Assembly: GCA_036924285.1 (NCBI GenBank)
Contig: JAYKYS010000010.1
Coordinates: 2,542,001-2,606,000 of the forward strand
Source: Asterella californica
Taxonomy: Eukaryota; Streptophyta; Marchantiopsida; Marchantiales; Aytoniaceae
DNA: 64,000 bases
Direction of reading: 5' to 3'
The position numbers and the translations under genes are program-made. This document shows, piece by piece, positions 36,101 to 43,476 of this stretch. How positions within the stretch are numbered: position 1 is the first letter of the stretch; every line of letters starts with the position of its first letter. The notes below the pieces were generated by a model. The model searched no databases, had not been told where the DNA came from, and saw only the letters and a program-made list of their open reading frames with translations.

Positions 36101-37473
36101 GCAGGGCCGGTGAAAATCTACTTCGTGTTGCGGAGCGATGTGGAGTCACTGTACCAAATGCCGTAAGCATCTTTTAGTCGTTTACATACTTCGTGCGAGG
36201 ATCGCTGGCTGATTGGACTAAGAACTTAAATTTCAACACGACTTCTTATGATTAACTCCTCTTTCTGATTTCCTACATATATAGGTAAAATGAAAGTTGC
36301 TCTCTTGGAAGTACTGTGAACGCGCTTGTGAATCATATCCGCGGCGAACGATCTAATAATTCTCGTGAAACATGCTTCGCGCTTCATCTGGTTCCCAGGA
36401 ATTTTGCTTCGAAGGATCTTGTTGTCATTGTGAGATGGAGATTCAAGGCGGCGCAGTGGAGGTATGTTTCTGTTATTATTGAAAACTCACTAACAGCACT
36501 TGAAGAGCAAGTAGCCTCAAAGGGTTGTCCGTCGTAGGTAGATTGTTCGAGTGCTGCGTAGTAACCATTTGCATCGATCTCTTACGCATGTAAGAGATGT
36601 AAAGATGTGCGCAGGGCCTATTGCTCCGGAAGAATGGCTCTTGGTCCGGTTGCCTGGGGAAATAATACTCGGTCTTAGTTTCGTTAGCAGATATCCAAAA
36701 CTTGTGATCATCTCTCTTGTAGGGTCTGTGATAGGACCCTTCTAGGTAGTGATGTTTTGACAAGAGCTGTCGACGATGGATCACAAGTTTATGGTTAAAA
36801 TGCTTAGACCGTGGGGAGGGCTCTGCTAGATGGGCTATGATTGTTATGACAGCTGCGATGTGAAGTTTGATCCAAAGAAACAGATTCTTGCTACTGGTAG
36901 TGTACCCATTTTATCCGAAATGGTACCAGAAGTTCTGTTTCTCTGATAAGCGGTGAGCGGGACTGACGATATACCTCACCAGCTCGGAGTCGAGAAGATA
37001 AGTCTCTAATAGTTTGCCCTATGTGTATAGGTTGGATACCGAGCGGACACGAGTGGTGCAGATTTGATCAGAAGTTGCATCTGTCCTGTAAGTATGGGAG
37101 GAGACTTGGAAGGACCTTGCATGAAGAACCTTCTCGTTCCCTGCTCCTCAGTCAGTAGCAGTTCATATCGCCTTCATATCACAGTATCCGTCCTCTGTCT
37201 CTTGCTAATATGCTTTCAAGAATTATATCACTGTTTTCTAGGTAGGTCACACGTCCTCAGACTAAGGTCACCGATCAGATGATCCGAATGTCTCTCTAGG
37301 AACAGCGATTCCTTGAACAGCACTCTTAGGAAAGTCTTTAGCAGCTTGGTCGGTTTGGCCTTGTCTTGTGCTGTGGTGACTGTCTTCTTCTTGGACAGGT
37401 ACCCGGTGGAAGGAAGATTGTTGATGTGAACGTGTTGAGTGAAGAAGACGTTTGGGGCGAGGGTGTCCTGTGA
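30108..37473 (+). CDS. [2Fe-2S] ferredoxin-domain protein, multi-exon, likely plastid
   Basis: The 3' exons are firm and join in phase 0: 36088-36162, 36399-36461, 37031-37087, 37399-37473 (stop 37471-37473). They encode VSVQCRAGENLLRVAERCGV, then CFEGSCCHCEME with the C-X4-C-X2-C cluster ligands, then DLIRSCICP with the fourth Cys, then VPGGRKIVDVNV. This is the plant-type 2Fe-2S fold, although the spacing from third to fourth Cys is 25 residues rather than the 29 of photosynthetic ferredoxins. The 5' exons are less certain: 30108-30206 (MESLAAAGSPAV..., Ser/Ala-rich and basic, transit-peptide-like), 31325-31425 (KDGAVPGTYWND), about 31531-31639 (IYPRDELERHLSVRRMSRHI), and 31689 to about 31850 (NEYTLVKFHSGNETGS, probably the first beta strand). 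Exons between 31850 and 36088 may be missing from this model. The likely role is electron transfer or Fe-S binding in the plastid. The partner is unknown. A transposase ORF sits in the large intron. Confidence 0.8.
32112..32191. repeat. short inverted repeat upstream of the transposase
   Basis: GGTACCCACT at about 32112 and AGTGGGTACC at about 32179 are exact inverted copies about 57 bp apart. They were considered as a terminus of the transposase element, but no matching end was seen downstream of the ORF. Confidence 0.45.
32719..34371 (+). CDS. pogo/Tigger-type transposase, intact 550-codon ORF in an intron
   Basis: Residues 1-60 form an N-terminal helix-turn-helix (NNAQRKLICLHKEATSITNR) and about 75-145 a CENP-B/Tc5-type DNA-binding domain (SHGWLGRFKKRHGIKGY). 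The DDE_1 domain is about 175-345. The family active site is Asp-Asp-Asp. Here the first block reads SMEETRLVYRL, with Glu184 where Tigger has Asp, the second is LLVDCAHSH (Asp293), and the third GQPGDNGL (Asp326), in which the usual LLQPLDQG is altered. An acidic C-terminal tail follows (about 455-490). The ORF has no stop or frameshift, unlike other elements nearby, yet no TIRs or TA duplications were found around it. It lies on the same strand in an intron of the ferredoxin-domain gene. It may be a decaying immobile copy or a co-opted (CENP-B/Jerky-like) gene. Confidence 0.9.
   Translation: MLLTVSEKVGRNRELNNAQRKLICLHKEATSITNRELSLWATEKFQFPVSEMTISRTLKRRDQWISDKASPDGKRARKLVCPEVEEATYAWFLAMQDKGATLTDALVCEAAKRFYSSLEHNSATKQLVFSHGWLGRFKKRHGIKGYVKHGEIVPLETRQQMPDQIDAIKAILSDFEPGDIFSMEETRLVYRLEPNKALAAKRTSFLQKANERITVALTANMDGSVKLPPLVINKYCKPHAFVSRNISNPANVGVLWHANRLAWMSITIFEKFLQDFENRMMFAGKKRVLLLVDCAHSHKFANLEKDLKITVVRFIPSSSGLGQPGDNGLVSCFKAYYRTLLLKHQSHSRSIGKDARIDVYNAVVLLEKAWRTHVTPITISNCWRYTELCRKRSQPVMLENLNGSPGHWQPRYSFELNEQLTEISELLEHYGDQSTGMVADMSAQEYVHFEEQNGFATSREPSEDEIWEASLSTDEVEEETDMDGPVENVPLISFSSVQSSLENIAMYLLQQQEDVTDLLQKFRVVDSNLASHHKTVVRQRDITRLYITNG
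35176..35205. repeat. perfect 12-bp hairpin in intron
   Basis: ATGAATATATGC (35176-35187) and GCATATATTCAT (35194-35205) around a 6-nt loop, in the intron between the transposase and the first ferredoxin-domain exon. No function is assigned. Confidence 0.7.
35311..35538 (+). other. unexplained open frame within the ferredoxin gene region
   Basis: The frame includes GIVINLQPKRPKDSSGAG and KSINCAPVKDYQTIETHG and ends in TAA at 35536-35538. Its composition looks coding-like. It could be an alternative exon of the host gene or a remnant tied to the transposase. I recognise no family and see no conserved splice solution. Confidence 0.25.
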
Positions 37474-38454
37474 TATCTTAGGGCCACATTTTATCGATCT
37501 CATTACATCTCATTACCAGTTTCGTCCTCGGTGGTCCTTAAGGCACTTGTTATCCAGTCAAACTGGAAAATATCATTTCTAAACCCCTCAGCTCTAAACC
37601 CTAGATTCTATCTCGTCTCTGTATTTGGAATATGTTCTACAATGCATTCTGAATGATGTAGGGCTTTGTTCTTGGACCCCAAATTGCAGAGAACTAAGCA
37701 CCTTTCCGGGGGGCTTACTGCAATGTATCTTCAGGTCATGAGACGGATTCTTGACCTGTACTCTTTCCTCCGAGATATTTGGAACCATTGAAGATCTAAT
37801 CAATTCGTTGCAGTCGTTGTGGCACTGAATTACCCAAACACCAAAATGTCTTTTCTGGAACTTCCTATCTGAGTTTGTCATATGTGGTACTATCGGCTAA
37901 AATATGTATCCAAAGTGCACTTCTAGGCGAACGAGGAAAAAGACAAACTTTTGATACTTAGGATACAGACCTTTCACTTTTTGACTTGCGCTTTTTGACT
38001 TGCGGGGACCTCTGGGTTAGCCAGATCATTTAAGGTTTGACTTCGTTTTTGATGCAGTATTGGAAAGCGTTATTTTCTTGTCAAAAGGTTTTTAACTTTT
38101 ATCTAAGCATTATCAAAAACTGGTTTTTTAAATTTTAGGATTTTATGTGTTCCAGATTCTAGCTAGTGATTTTGAATTCAAAAGAACAATCTGAGAGGAA
38201 TATTTTCATCAAGATCTTGATATTTTTATATCAACAGGGGGTTTAAACAGACTATAAAATAATCATGAGCAAACTGGTTGTGAACAGTCTTCAACAAAAT
38301 CTAGTGAAATATATAGTTTATTAAAGTACACCTACCTAAAGTGGAGTTCGATTGGGTTTGCAAACGATGATTTGGTATAAATTTTTTAAATTTATTTGGT
38401 TAAATTAAAAATATTAAATTTAAAACTTCTTGGCAAACTTGATTGTATATGATC
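37474..38454. other. 3' flank and AT-rich DNA
   Basis: No gene is seen after the ferredoxin stop codon. The interval from 37901 carries the dispersed repeat below. Confidence 0.4.
37901..38440. repeat. dispersed AT-rich repeat, copy B
   Basis: AATATGTATCCAAAGTGC at 37901, ACCTACCTAAAGTGGAG near 38330, and a TTAAATTTAAA-rich tract near 38400 match copy A at 27827-28660 in order and orientation. It abuts the hairpins and left end of the large retroelement. Confidence 0.45.
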
Positions 38455-38529
38455 ACTTGAGTTACACAAATTCATAAATAACTCAAGTATACAGGACTTC
38501 TTTGAGTACTCTCTTAATACTCAAAGAAG
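38455..38529. repeat. two adjacent perfect hairpins at the left edge of the large element
   Basis: First hairpin: ACTTGAGTTA 38455-38464 with TAACTCAAGT 38479-38488. Second: CTTCTTTGAGTA 38497-38508 with TACTCAAAGAAG 38518-38529. The second runs into the point where similarity to the right terminal repeat begins (about 38522). Confidence 0.75.
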
Positions 38530-38671
38530 AACTAAGGCCTCCAAGTCTTACATGCGAAGTTTATCCTTAGTGAGCTCTCTTACCAACTCGTCTTAACGGC
38601 ACTAACGGTCTTATCGGGATGCACCACTTCGCACTCGATCAACTTAACCGAGGTGCCAAACTGACGTGACA
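38522..38671 (-). repeat. left (3') terminal repeat, truncated
   Basis: About 150 bp matching 48885-49035. By hand count about 13 of some 144 positions differ, 12 of them transitions, and in 11 the left copy has T or A where the right has C or G. Similarity stops abruptly at about 38522 against a hairpin. Confidence 0.8.
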
Positions 38672-38943
38672 ACTGTCGTGCGCATACACATCGCTACACA
38701 ATCATACATCGCTGTCAGAGGTACACCACACATACACATAACACATGGACGATGTCATACACATACACAAGTGTACCACAATCCCCCCCTAACTGGCGGT
38801 TAGGTCCCTCTAACTCCAGATAGCTCTATATCCCAACTACGTGATATACACTTTCATGGGTGCAAGGATCAGAAGACCGGGTGCTACATCGTCCCATCGT
38901 TAGTGCAATCCATATCACGCAAAGAACTAATCGACTATCCTTG

Positions 38944-39447
38944 CTATATACATCGAGGACAAACCCACCGTCCAGTAGGAACGACATTGAGAGGTGGGGT
39001 CAAACATGACATGTGCCAACCTCTCAAACAACCATCACACACCAACATACGGGCTGCTCCACCAGCAAACCCACACAACATACACCTCAAGCCCGCGCGT
39101 ACAACTGCTAAGCTTGGGTCAACAATACCATCAATGTTGGGAAGATGACATGGCGCGCAATTACGCACATGGTCCTTCCACACAACACCATCACGGCCTT
39201 CTAACATGAGTACTCCAGAAGGTAACACCTCACGAGTGTGCCCTGCGGTCACATCCAACATCGTCGGTGCAGTCTGCTGTAGATAGATATAATCGTCAAG
39301 ATGAAACTTGCGAATTGACGGTCGATAACCTCCTCCTCGGATAGTCGCATATCGCAACGTGTCTCTATGCTGAGCAATCGCTAGGTTCTCAAAAGCCATA
39401 GACATAACTCTCCGAAATGTCTCTGCTCGTTGAGAACATGCTCTCAC
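38944..39447 (-). pseudogene. integrase C-terminal module plus PHD finger
   Basis: Continues the integrase frame across an in-frame TAG at about 39448. Residues 1-90 resemble the region after the integrase core in gypsy elements (RDTLRYATIRGGGYRPSI; FHLDDYIYLQQ). Residues 121-167 are a textbook C4HC3 PHD finger: C122, C125, C137, C140, H145, C148, C163, C166, with GWH and the conserved Trp161 before the last pair; the frame then ends at once. PHD fingers usually bind the histone H3 tail. In chromoviruses a chromodomain occupies this position and steers integration, so the PHD may do the same here. That is inference. Confidence 0.88.
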
Positions 39448-40036
39448 CTACATATCCGGGTCATCAAGATCCAGCACCTCAGCAGAATCACGACGAATGG
39501 CCGAAGGTAGATCTGGATCTCGGCCATACAATAAAAAATACGGTGAGAAAGAAGCCAAAGACGCTTGTCGGCTGAAACGATAACCCATAGCCAACCATGG
39601 TAACTGCACATCCCAGTCTCCCAAGTGACCTTTCTGCAAGCCATACTTGCGCAATCCTCTCTTTACCGTCTGAACTACCCTCTCCGCCAAACCATCCGCC
39701 TCAGGATGATCTCGAGATGTAGTCCGATGATCAATCAACGCCTGATCGCACAAGACCTGAAACTCACCAAGAAACTCTGTACCTTGGTCTGTCAGCACTT
39801 CAGCTGGTGCTCCAAAACGACTCAGCACTCGATCTAAGAACGCGTACGCTGTCCCTTCACTCGCCTTGTCTGGTAATGCCACCAACTCAATCCGCTTGGA
39901 GAAGTGCTCCATCATATCGGTGGTGACGTACGGTCAACGGTAAGGGTCCCGCAAAATCCAAACTCCAACGGTAATCCAATCCCATAATCGATAAGGGGTG
40001 TAACTGTGGAGTAGGAGCATTAAACGATGCTCGTAC
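39448..40036 (-). pseudogene. integrase catalytic core
   Basis: The frame 39915-39448 contains VLTDQGTEFLGEF (second catalytic Asp) and SRDHPEADGLAERVVQ (catalytic Glu). The segment up to 40036 carries the first catalytic block (WSLDFAGPLP) in another frame, so there is a frameshift near 39930. It ends at an in-frame TAG before the C-terminal module. Role: strand transfer of element cDNA into the genome. Confidence 0.88.
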
Positions 40037-40951
40037 TGTAACGACCTATGTTACACATAGGAAGTTTGTCTATTAGTAAGATGTTTAGTTCTAACTAAGT
40101 GTTGAGAATGTTTATTTGCTGCCAAAGTACTTTTAAGAGATATCAAGTTAGTCATGACTAGCTAAAAGTTAGTTATGCTTAAACTTAGCTGTACTTTTGG
40201 CAGAATTCAGATATTTGCTAAAGAGTGAGTACTACTATCTTGTCATCTTGTCTAAAGGTAGAAAGGAGGTGGAAAGTATCCCTTATCTCCTTTTTGACTT
40301 GATATTAGTGGTTGGATTAAAGTTGTGGACTTTGTGGGCATTAAAAACAAGAAGAGATTCCACATGTTTCCTTTTTAGTGGGTCCTAGTGTAGAGGAGGG
40401 GTGGAAATTCGAGATTCCTTGAGAATATTCCAGAATCCTTCTAGAAGTTGTTGACTTTGAAGGAATAAGCCCATGTGAAAAGGTAAAAAGCCCATGTGAT
40501 CAATGCTTTTACCTTAAGTAATATCTTAGTAAAACCCGGTAAAAGTAGTTACGGCTGAGTTACCGGAGAGTACCAAAGTAAAAACCTAGAATGTATAAAT
40601 AGAGGAGTAGAGAAGAGCTCCTCATCCTTGTTTTCACATTGTCGTAATGACAACTTGAGTAATATAGAGAGTGTGGGATATTTTTAGCATGTGAGAACTT
40701 GAGAGACGTCGTTATAATGGAGGATTTTAGTTGATGTGTTTAAGGAGATTTTTAGTTGATAAGTTTGTGGGTGTATGAGTGAGTGAACTCAGCATTTTCC
40801 CTTCAAGTTCATGGTGTGCTTCCATCAAAGCCATCAGAGGTGACCCCTGAGTGAGAGACAGGCCCGACATGTTGCAATGTTCGTGGATGACGATCGTGGA
40901 GGTTGAGAGATCGGGGGGGTAGTTGATCGTTAGGACCGCGGAGGGTTTACA
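40037..40951 (+). mobile_element. solo LTR (915 bp) of another family
   Basis: Starts TGTAACGACC and ends GGTTTACA (TG...CA), flanked by GTAC on both sides (40033-40036 and 40952-40955), a 4-bp target duplication. Removing it and one GTAC brings the interrupted integrase frame back into register, which confirms the edges. A TATA box and downstream sequence suggest + orientation. No internal element coding is present, so an intact insertion has recombined to a solo LTR. This is younger than the host element. Confidence 0.9.
40594..40601 (+). promoter_or_regulatory. TATA box of the solo LTR
   Basis: TATAAATA in the middle of the LTR, followed by a GA-rich then CT-rich stretch. Position is typical for the U3/R boundary. 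Confidence 0.55.
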
Positions 40952-41792
40952 GTACTCGATCACAAATCACACATCGTGCAACAAATTGTTGCACATCGAC
41001 GTGCATACCACGCCACCAATACTGTCCTTGGAGTAAGCTATGCGTACGCTTCACTCCAAAATGTTCCAACTCCTGATGGGCATGTCGCACTAACTGTGCC
41101 CTTTGGGATGGATGTGGCACTATCCGTATCCTCCCATCACCCCACACTCGAAGTACATGTCGTCCTTCTCGTCGAAATCTCTTCGCTCGTTGAAGGACAC
41201 GATCTCGCTCCTTGACACTTACTGTGCTTACTACCACACTAGTACGTAGATACTCCATCACGATCACATCATCATGGATATCTCGCTGGTCTGGAACACC
41301 ATCTCCGCCCTCAGGATCTGGAGACTCATTATCTACTCTCTGATCAGAGAAAGATACAACTTGGTCCTCCATACTAGAGTTCATGGCCAACACACAAAGA
41401 AAGACAGATGCATGCCACCTTGACACTATCTCTTCATCAACCTCGTCATGCCATCGAGCCCCAGTCTGATCCTGCTGACTCGTGCACGGGTTGCGACTCA
41501 ACCCATCGGCATCTAGGTTTGCAATTCCAGGTCTATGTACTACATGGAAGTCATACTCCTGTAAGATCAGAGCCCATCGTGCAAGCTTCTCTGTAAGCTT
41601 GTCGGACTCCATCAACCACTTGAGCGGCTGGTGATCAGTGATGAGAGTAAAAAGGTTCCCAAACAGATAACATCGAAAGTGTGCAACAGCCCACACTGCT
41701 GCCAAACACTCTCTCTCATACGAACTATACCTCGCCTGAATTGTTGGAGCGACTGGCATACGCCACCACGAACTCCTTTTTCTCATCATCAT
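40947..41792 (-). pseudogene. RNase H and integrase zinc-binding region
   Basis: Starts within RNase H (ARYSSYERECLAAVWAVAHF; LITDHQPLKWL; FHVVHRPGIANLDADGLSR), followed by a variable linker and the HHCC zinc-binding module (RHAHQELEHFGVKRTHSLL ... FVARCVICD). It ends artificially where the solo LTR enters. The N-terminal boundary overlaps the preceding frame, with a one-base shift near 41760. Confidence 0.9.
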
Positions 41793-42150
41793 GCTGAGTC
41801 AGCACTGCTCCAAGTCCCAACATACTCCAATCGGTGTGCAGTTGGAAAGGACGCCCCCTAACGGGTCTCCTCAAGATGGGAGCAGATGTCAACCTATCCT
41901 TGAGCTCTACAAAAGCTCGTTCCTGCTCATCTCCCCACTGCCACTCCTGGTCCACCTTCATCAGCTTGGTCAACGGCTTCGCAATTGCACTAAATCCCTT
42001 CACGTATCGACGATAAAAGTTCGTCAAACCAACAAATGCTCGAACTCGACTCACATCTGTGGGACGTGAGATACGTGCAATAGCCTCAACCTTCGTCTGT
42101 TGAACACCCAACCCACCTGGATAGATGGTGTGACCCAGATACTCTACCAA
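41725..42150 (-). pseudogene. RT thumb and start of RNase H
   Basis: VEYLGHTIYPGG and VRAFVGLTNFYRRYVKGF are typical of the gypsy RT thumb/connection, then FQLHTDWSMLGLGAVLTQ with the first RNase H Asp. It follows the RT palm in the same frame across an in-frame TAG. Confidence 0.9.
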
Positions 42151-42153
42151 CTC

Positions 42154-42588
42154 CTAGAAGAACTTACACTTCTCAGGGTGTAACTTCAACCCATGAGCTC
42201 TCAACCGCTCAAACACATCCCCTAAGTGTCTCTCGTGCTCCTCCACTGTAGCACTATAGACTAAGATGTCGTCAATATAACATCTGACAAAATCCAATCC
42301 TGCTAGGATTCTGTCCATCACCCTCTGGAACTCAGCAGGGGCGTTCTTCAACCCAAATGGTAAGAACCGCCACTGATACAAACAATCCTTGTCGTGAGAG
42401 TCAATTTCCCAGAATGCTGTCTTGGACTTATCTTCTTCTCTCACTGGCAACTGATGATACCCTGCTCGAAGATCCAAAGTACTGAAGACCTTCACATGCC
42501 CCACTGCATCAAAGATCTCCTCAGGTATCGGCATGGCATATTTATCGGACTTCGTCTGCCGATTGATAGGACGGTAGTCTCCACACAT
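42154..42588 (-). pseudogene. reverse transcriptase palm
   Basis: CGDYRPINRQTKSDKYAMPI, FSTLDLRAGYHQLPV, FLPFGLKNAPAEFQRVMD and VRCYIDDILVYS (catalytic DD) give the complete palm of a Ty3/gypsy RT. It ends at an in-frame TAG after EKCKFF, and the same frame goes on downstream. One C-to-T change from CAG would explain it. Confidence 0.93.
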
Positions 42589-42609
42589 CTCCCTATCCGT
42601 GTAGTTGTA

Positions 42610-42930
42610 TTACATATCCTTCTTGGCTGGCATAACTGTGGCAGATGCATACTCTCCATGCGACATCTCCACCAATCCAACCTCCAACAAGTCTTGAGTC
42701 CGACTCTGGATCAAGGCGCTCTCCATGTCACTGTATCTGTAAGGACGTCGAAAGATTGGCGTGTCATTAGCCAAGTCGATCCGTATACCAGGTCCCTTCA
42801 AGGTACCCAAATCCTTCATACTGAAGGCAAAACAATTCCTGTAGCTCTTCAGGAATCTTTGAACTCTTCGTCTCTCCTCTCCTATAAGCTTGGGTCCAAT
42901 CTCCGGCTCCCAAGTATCCTCTGTCACCAT
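42610..42930 (-). pseudogene. reverse transcriptase N-terminal segment
   Basis: IRIDLANDTPIFRRPYRYSD and EVGLVEMSHGEYASATVMPA correspond to the RT fingers region. It is followed by an in-frame TAA before the palm. Confidence 0.85.
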
Positions 42931-42960
42931 GCTAGAGGTAGAAGACGAAGTCGTTGACTG

Positions 42961-43476
42961 CTATCTTGCAGCCTCTGGAGCAGTTTCCTTCTGCTCACCA
43001 CCAACAACCTCCACCGCTACTGTGCGTAAAACTTCTGCAGTTCTAGCTGCAAACTCCACACTCTCTCCTATGACATCCCATGATGTCCAAGGATGACGAA
43101 CTCCACGTGCCTCGCCCCCAGCCTTTGCCTCCACCGACCCGGTAGGCAAAGAGCTCAAGAGTGCTCGAGCAGTAACACCCATCGATCGTATCCGACGCTG
43201 CTCAGCCAATCCAAGGCTAACAATCCATGTCAAGCAATTCAAGTCCATTGCTTGACCCAATACTTGACGACGTGAAACCTCTGACACCGAAGCTACTGCC
43301 GTCGTACTCGTAGCGAAACCCATCGCTCGCTCTCTCTCATCGGCATTGGGCTCCACCAACTGCCGCAATTGAGCATTCCACACAAGCCCAGGTCCTCCAT
43401 CTCTGTAAGCATGTGACGCTGGAAAGCTTACCAAAGTAGGTAACGCTACCATGGGCCGTCCCACTAGGTTCATCAC
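42961..43476 (-). pseudogene. C-terminal part of the DNA methyltransferase
   Basis: Contains ADERERAMGF followed about 20 residues later by RRQVLGQAMDLNCLTWIVSL, which match the end of DNMT3-type methyltransferases (the ...ERE...MGF... and RxxLG...L motifs IX-X). It overlaps the upstream frame by a few bases in the -1 frame, so the enzyme is split. The extended tail after it has no counterpart that I know. Confidence 0.8.

Noticed and set aside
38672..38790. Left edge of the large element placed at 38674 instead of 38522
   Set aside because: The deleted copy starts at the equivalent of 38674 with CATG repeats, but the main copy has no matching duplication there and the 150 bp further left clearly matches the right terminal repeat, so the wider span was kept.
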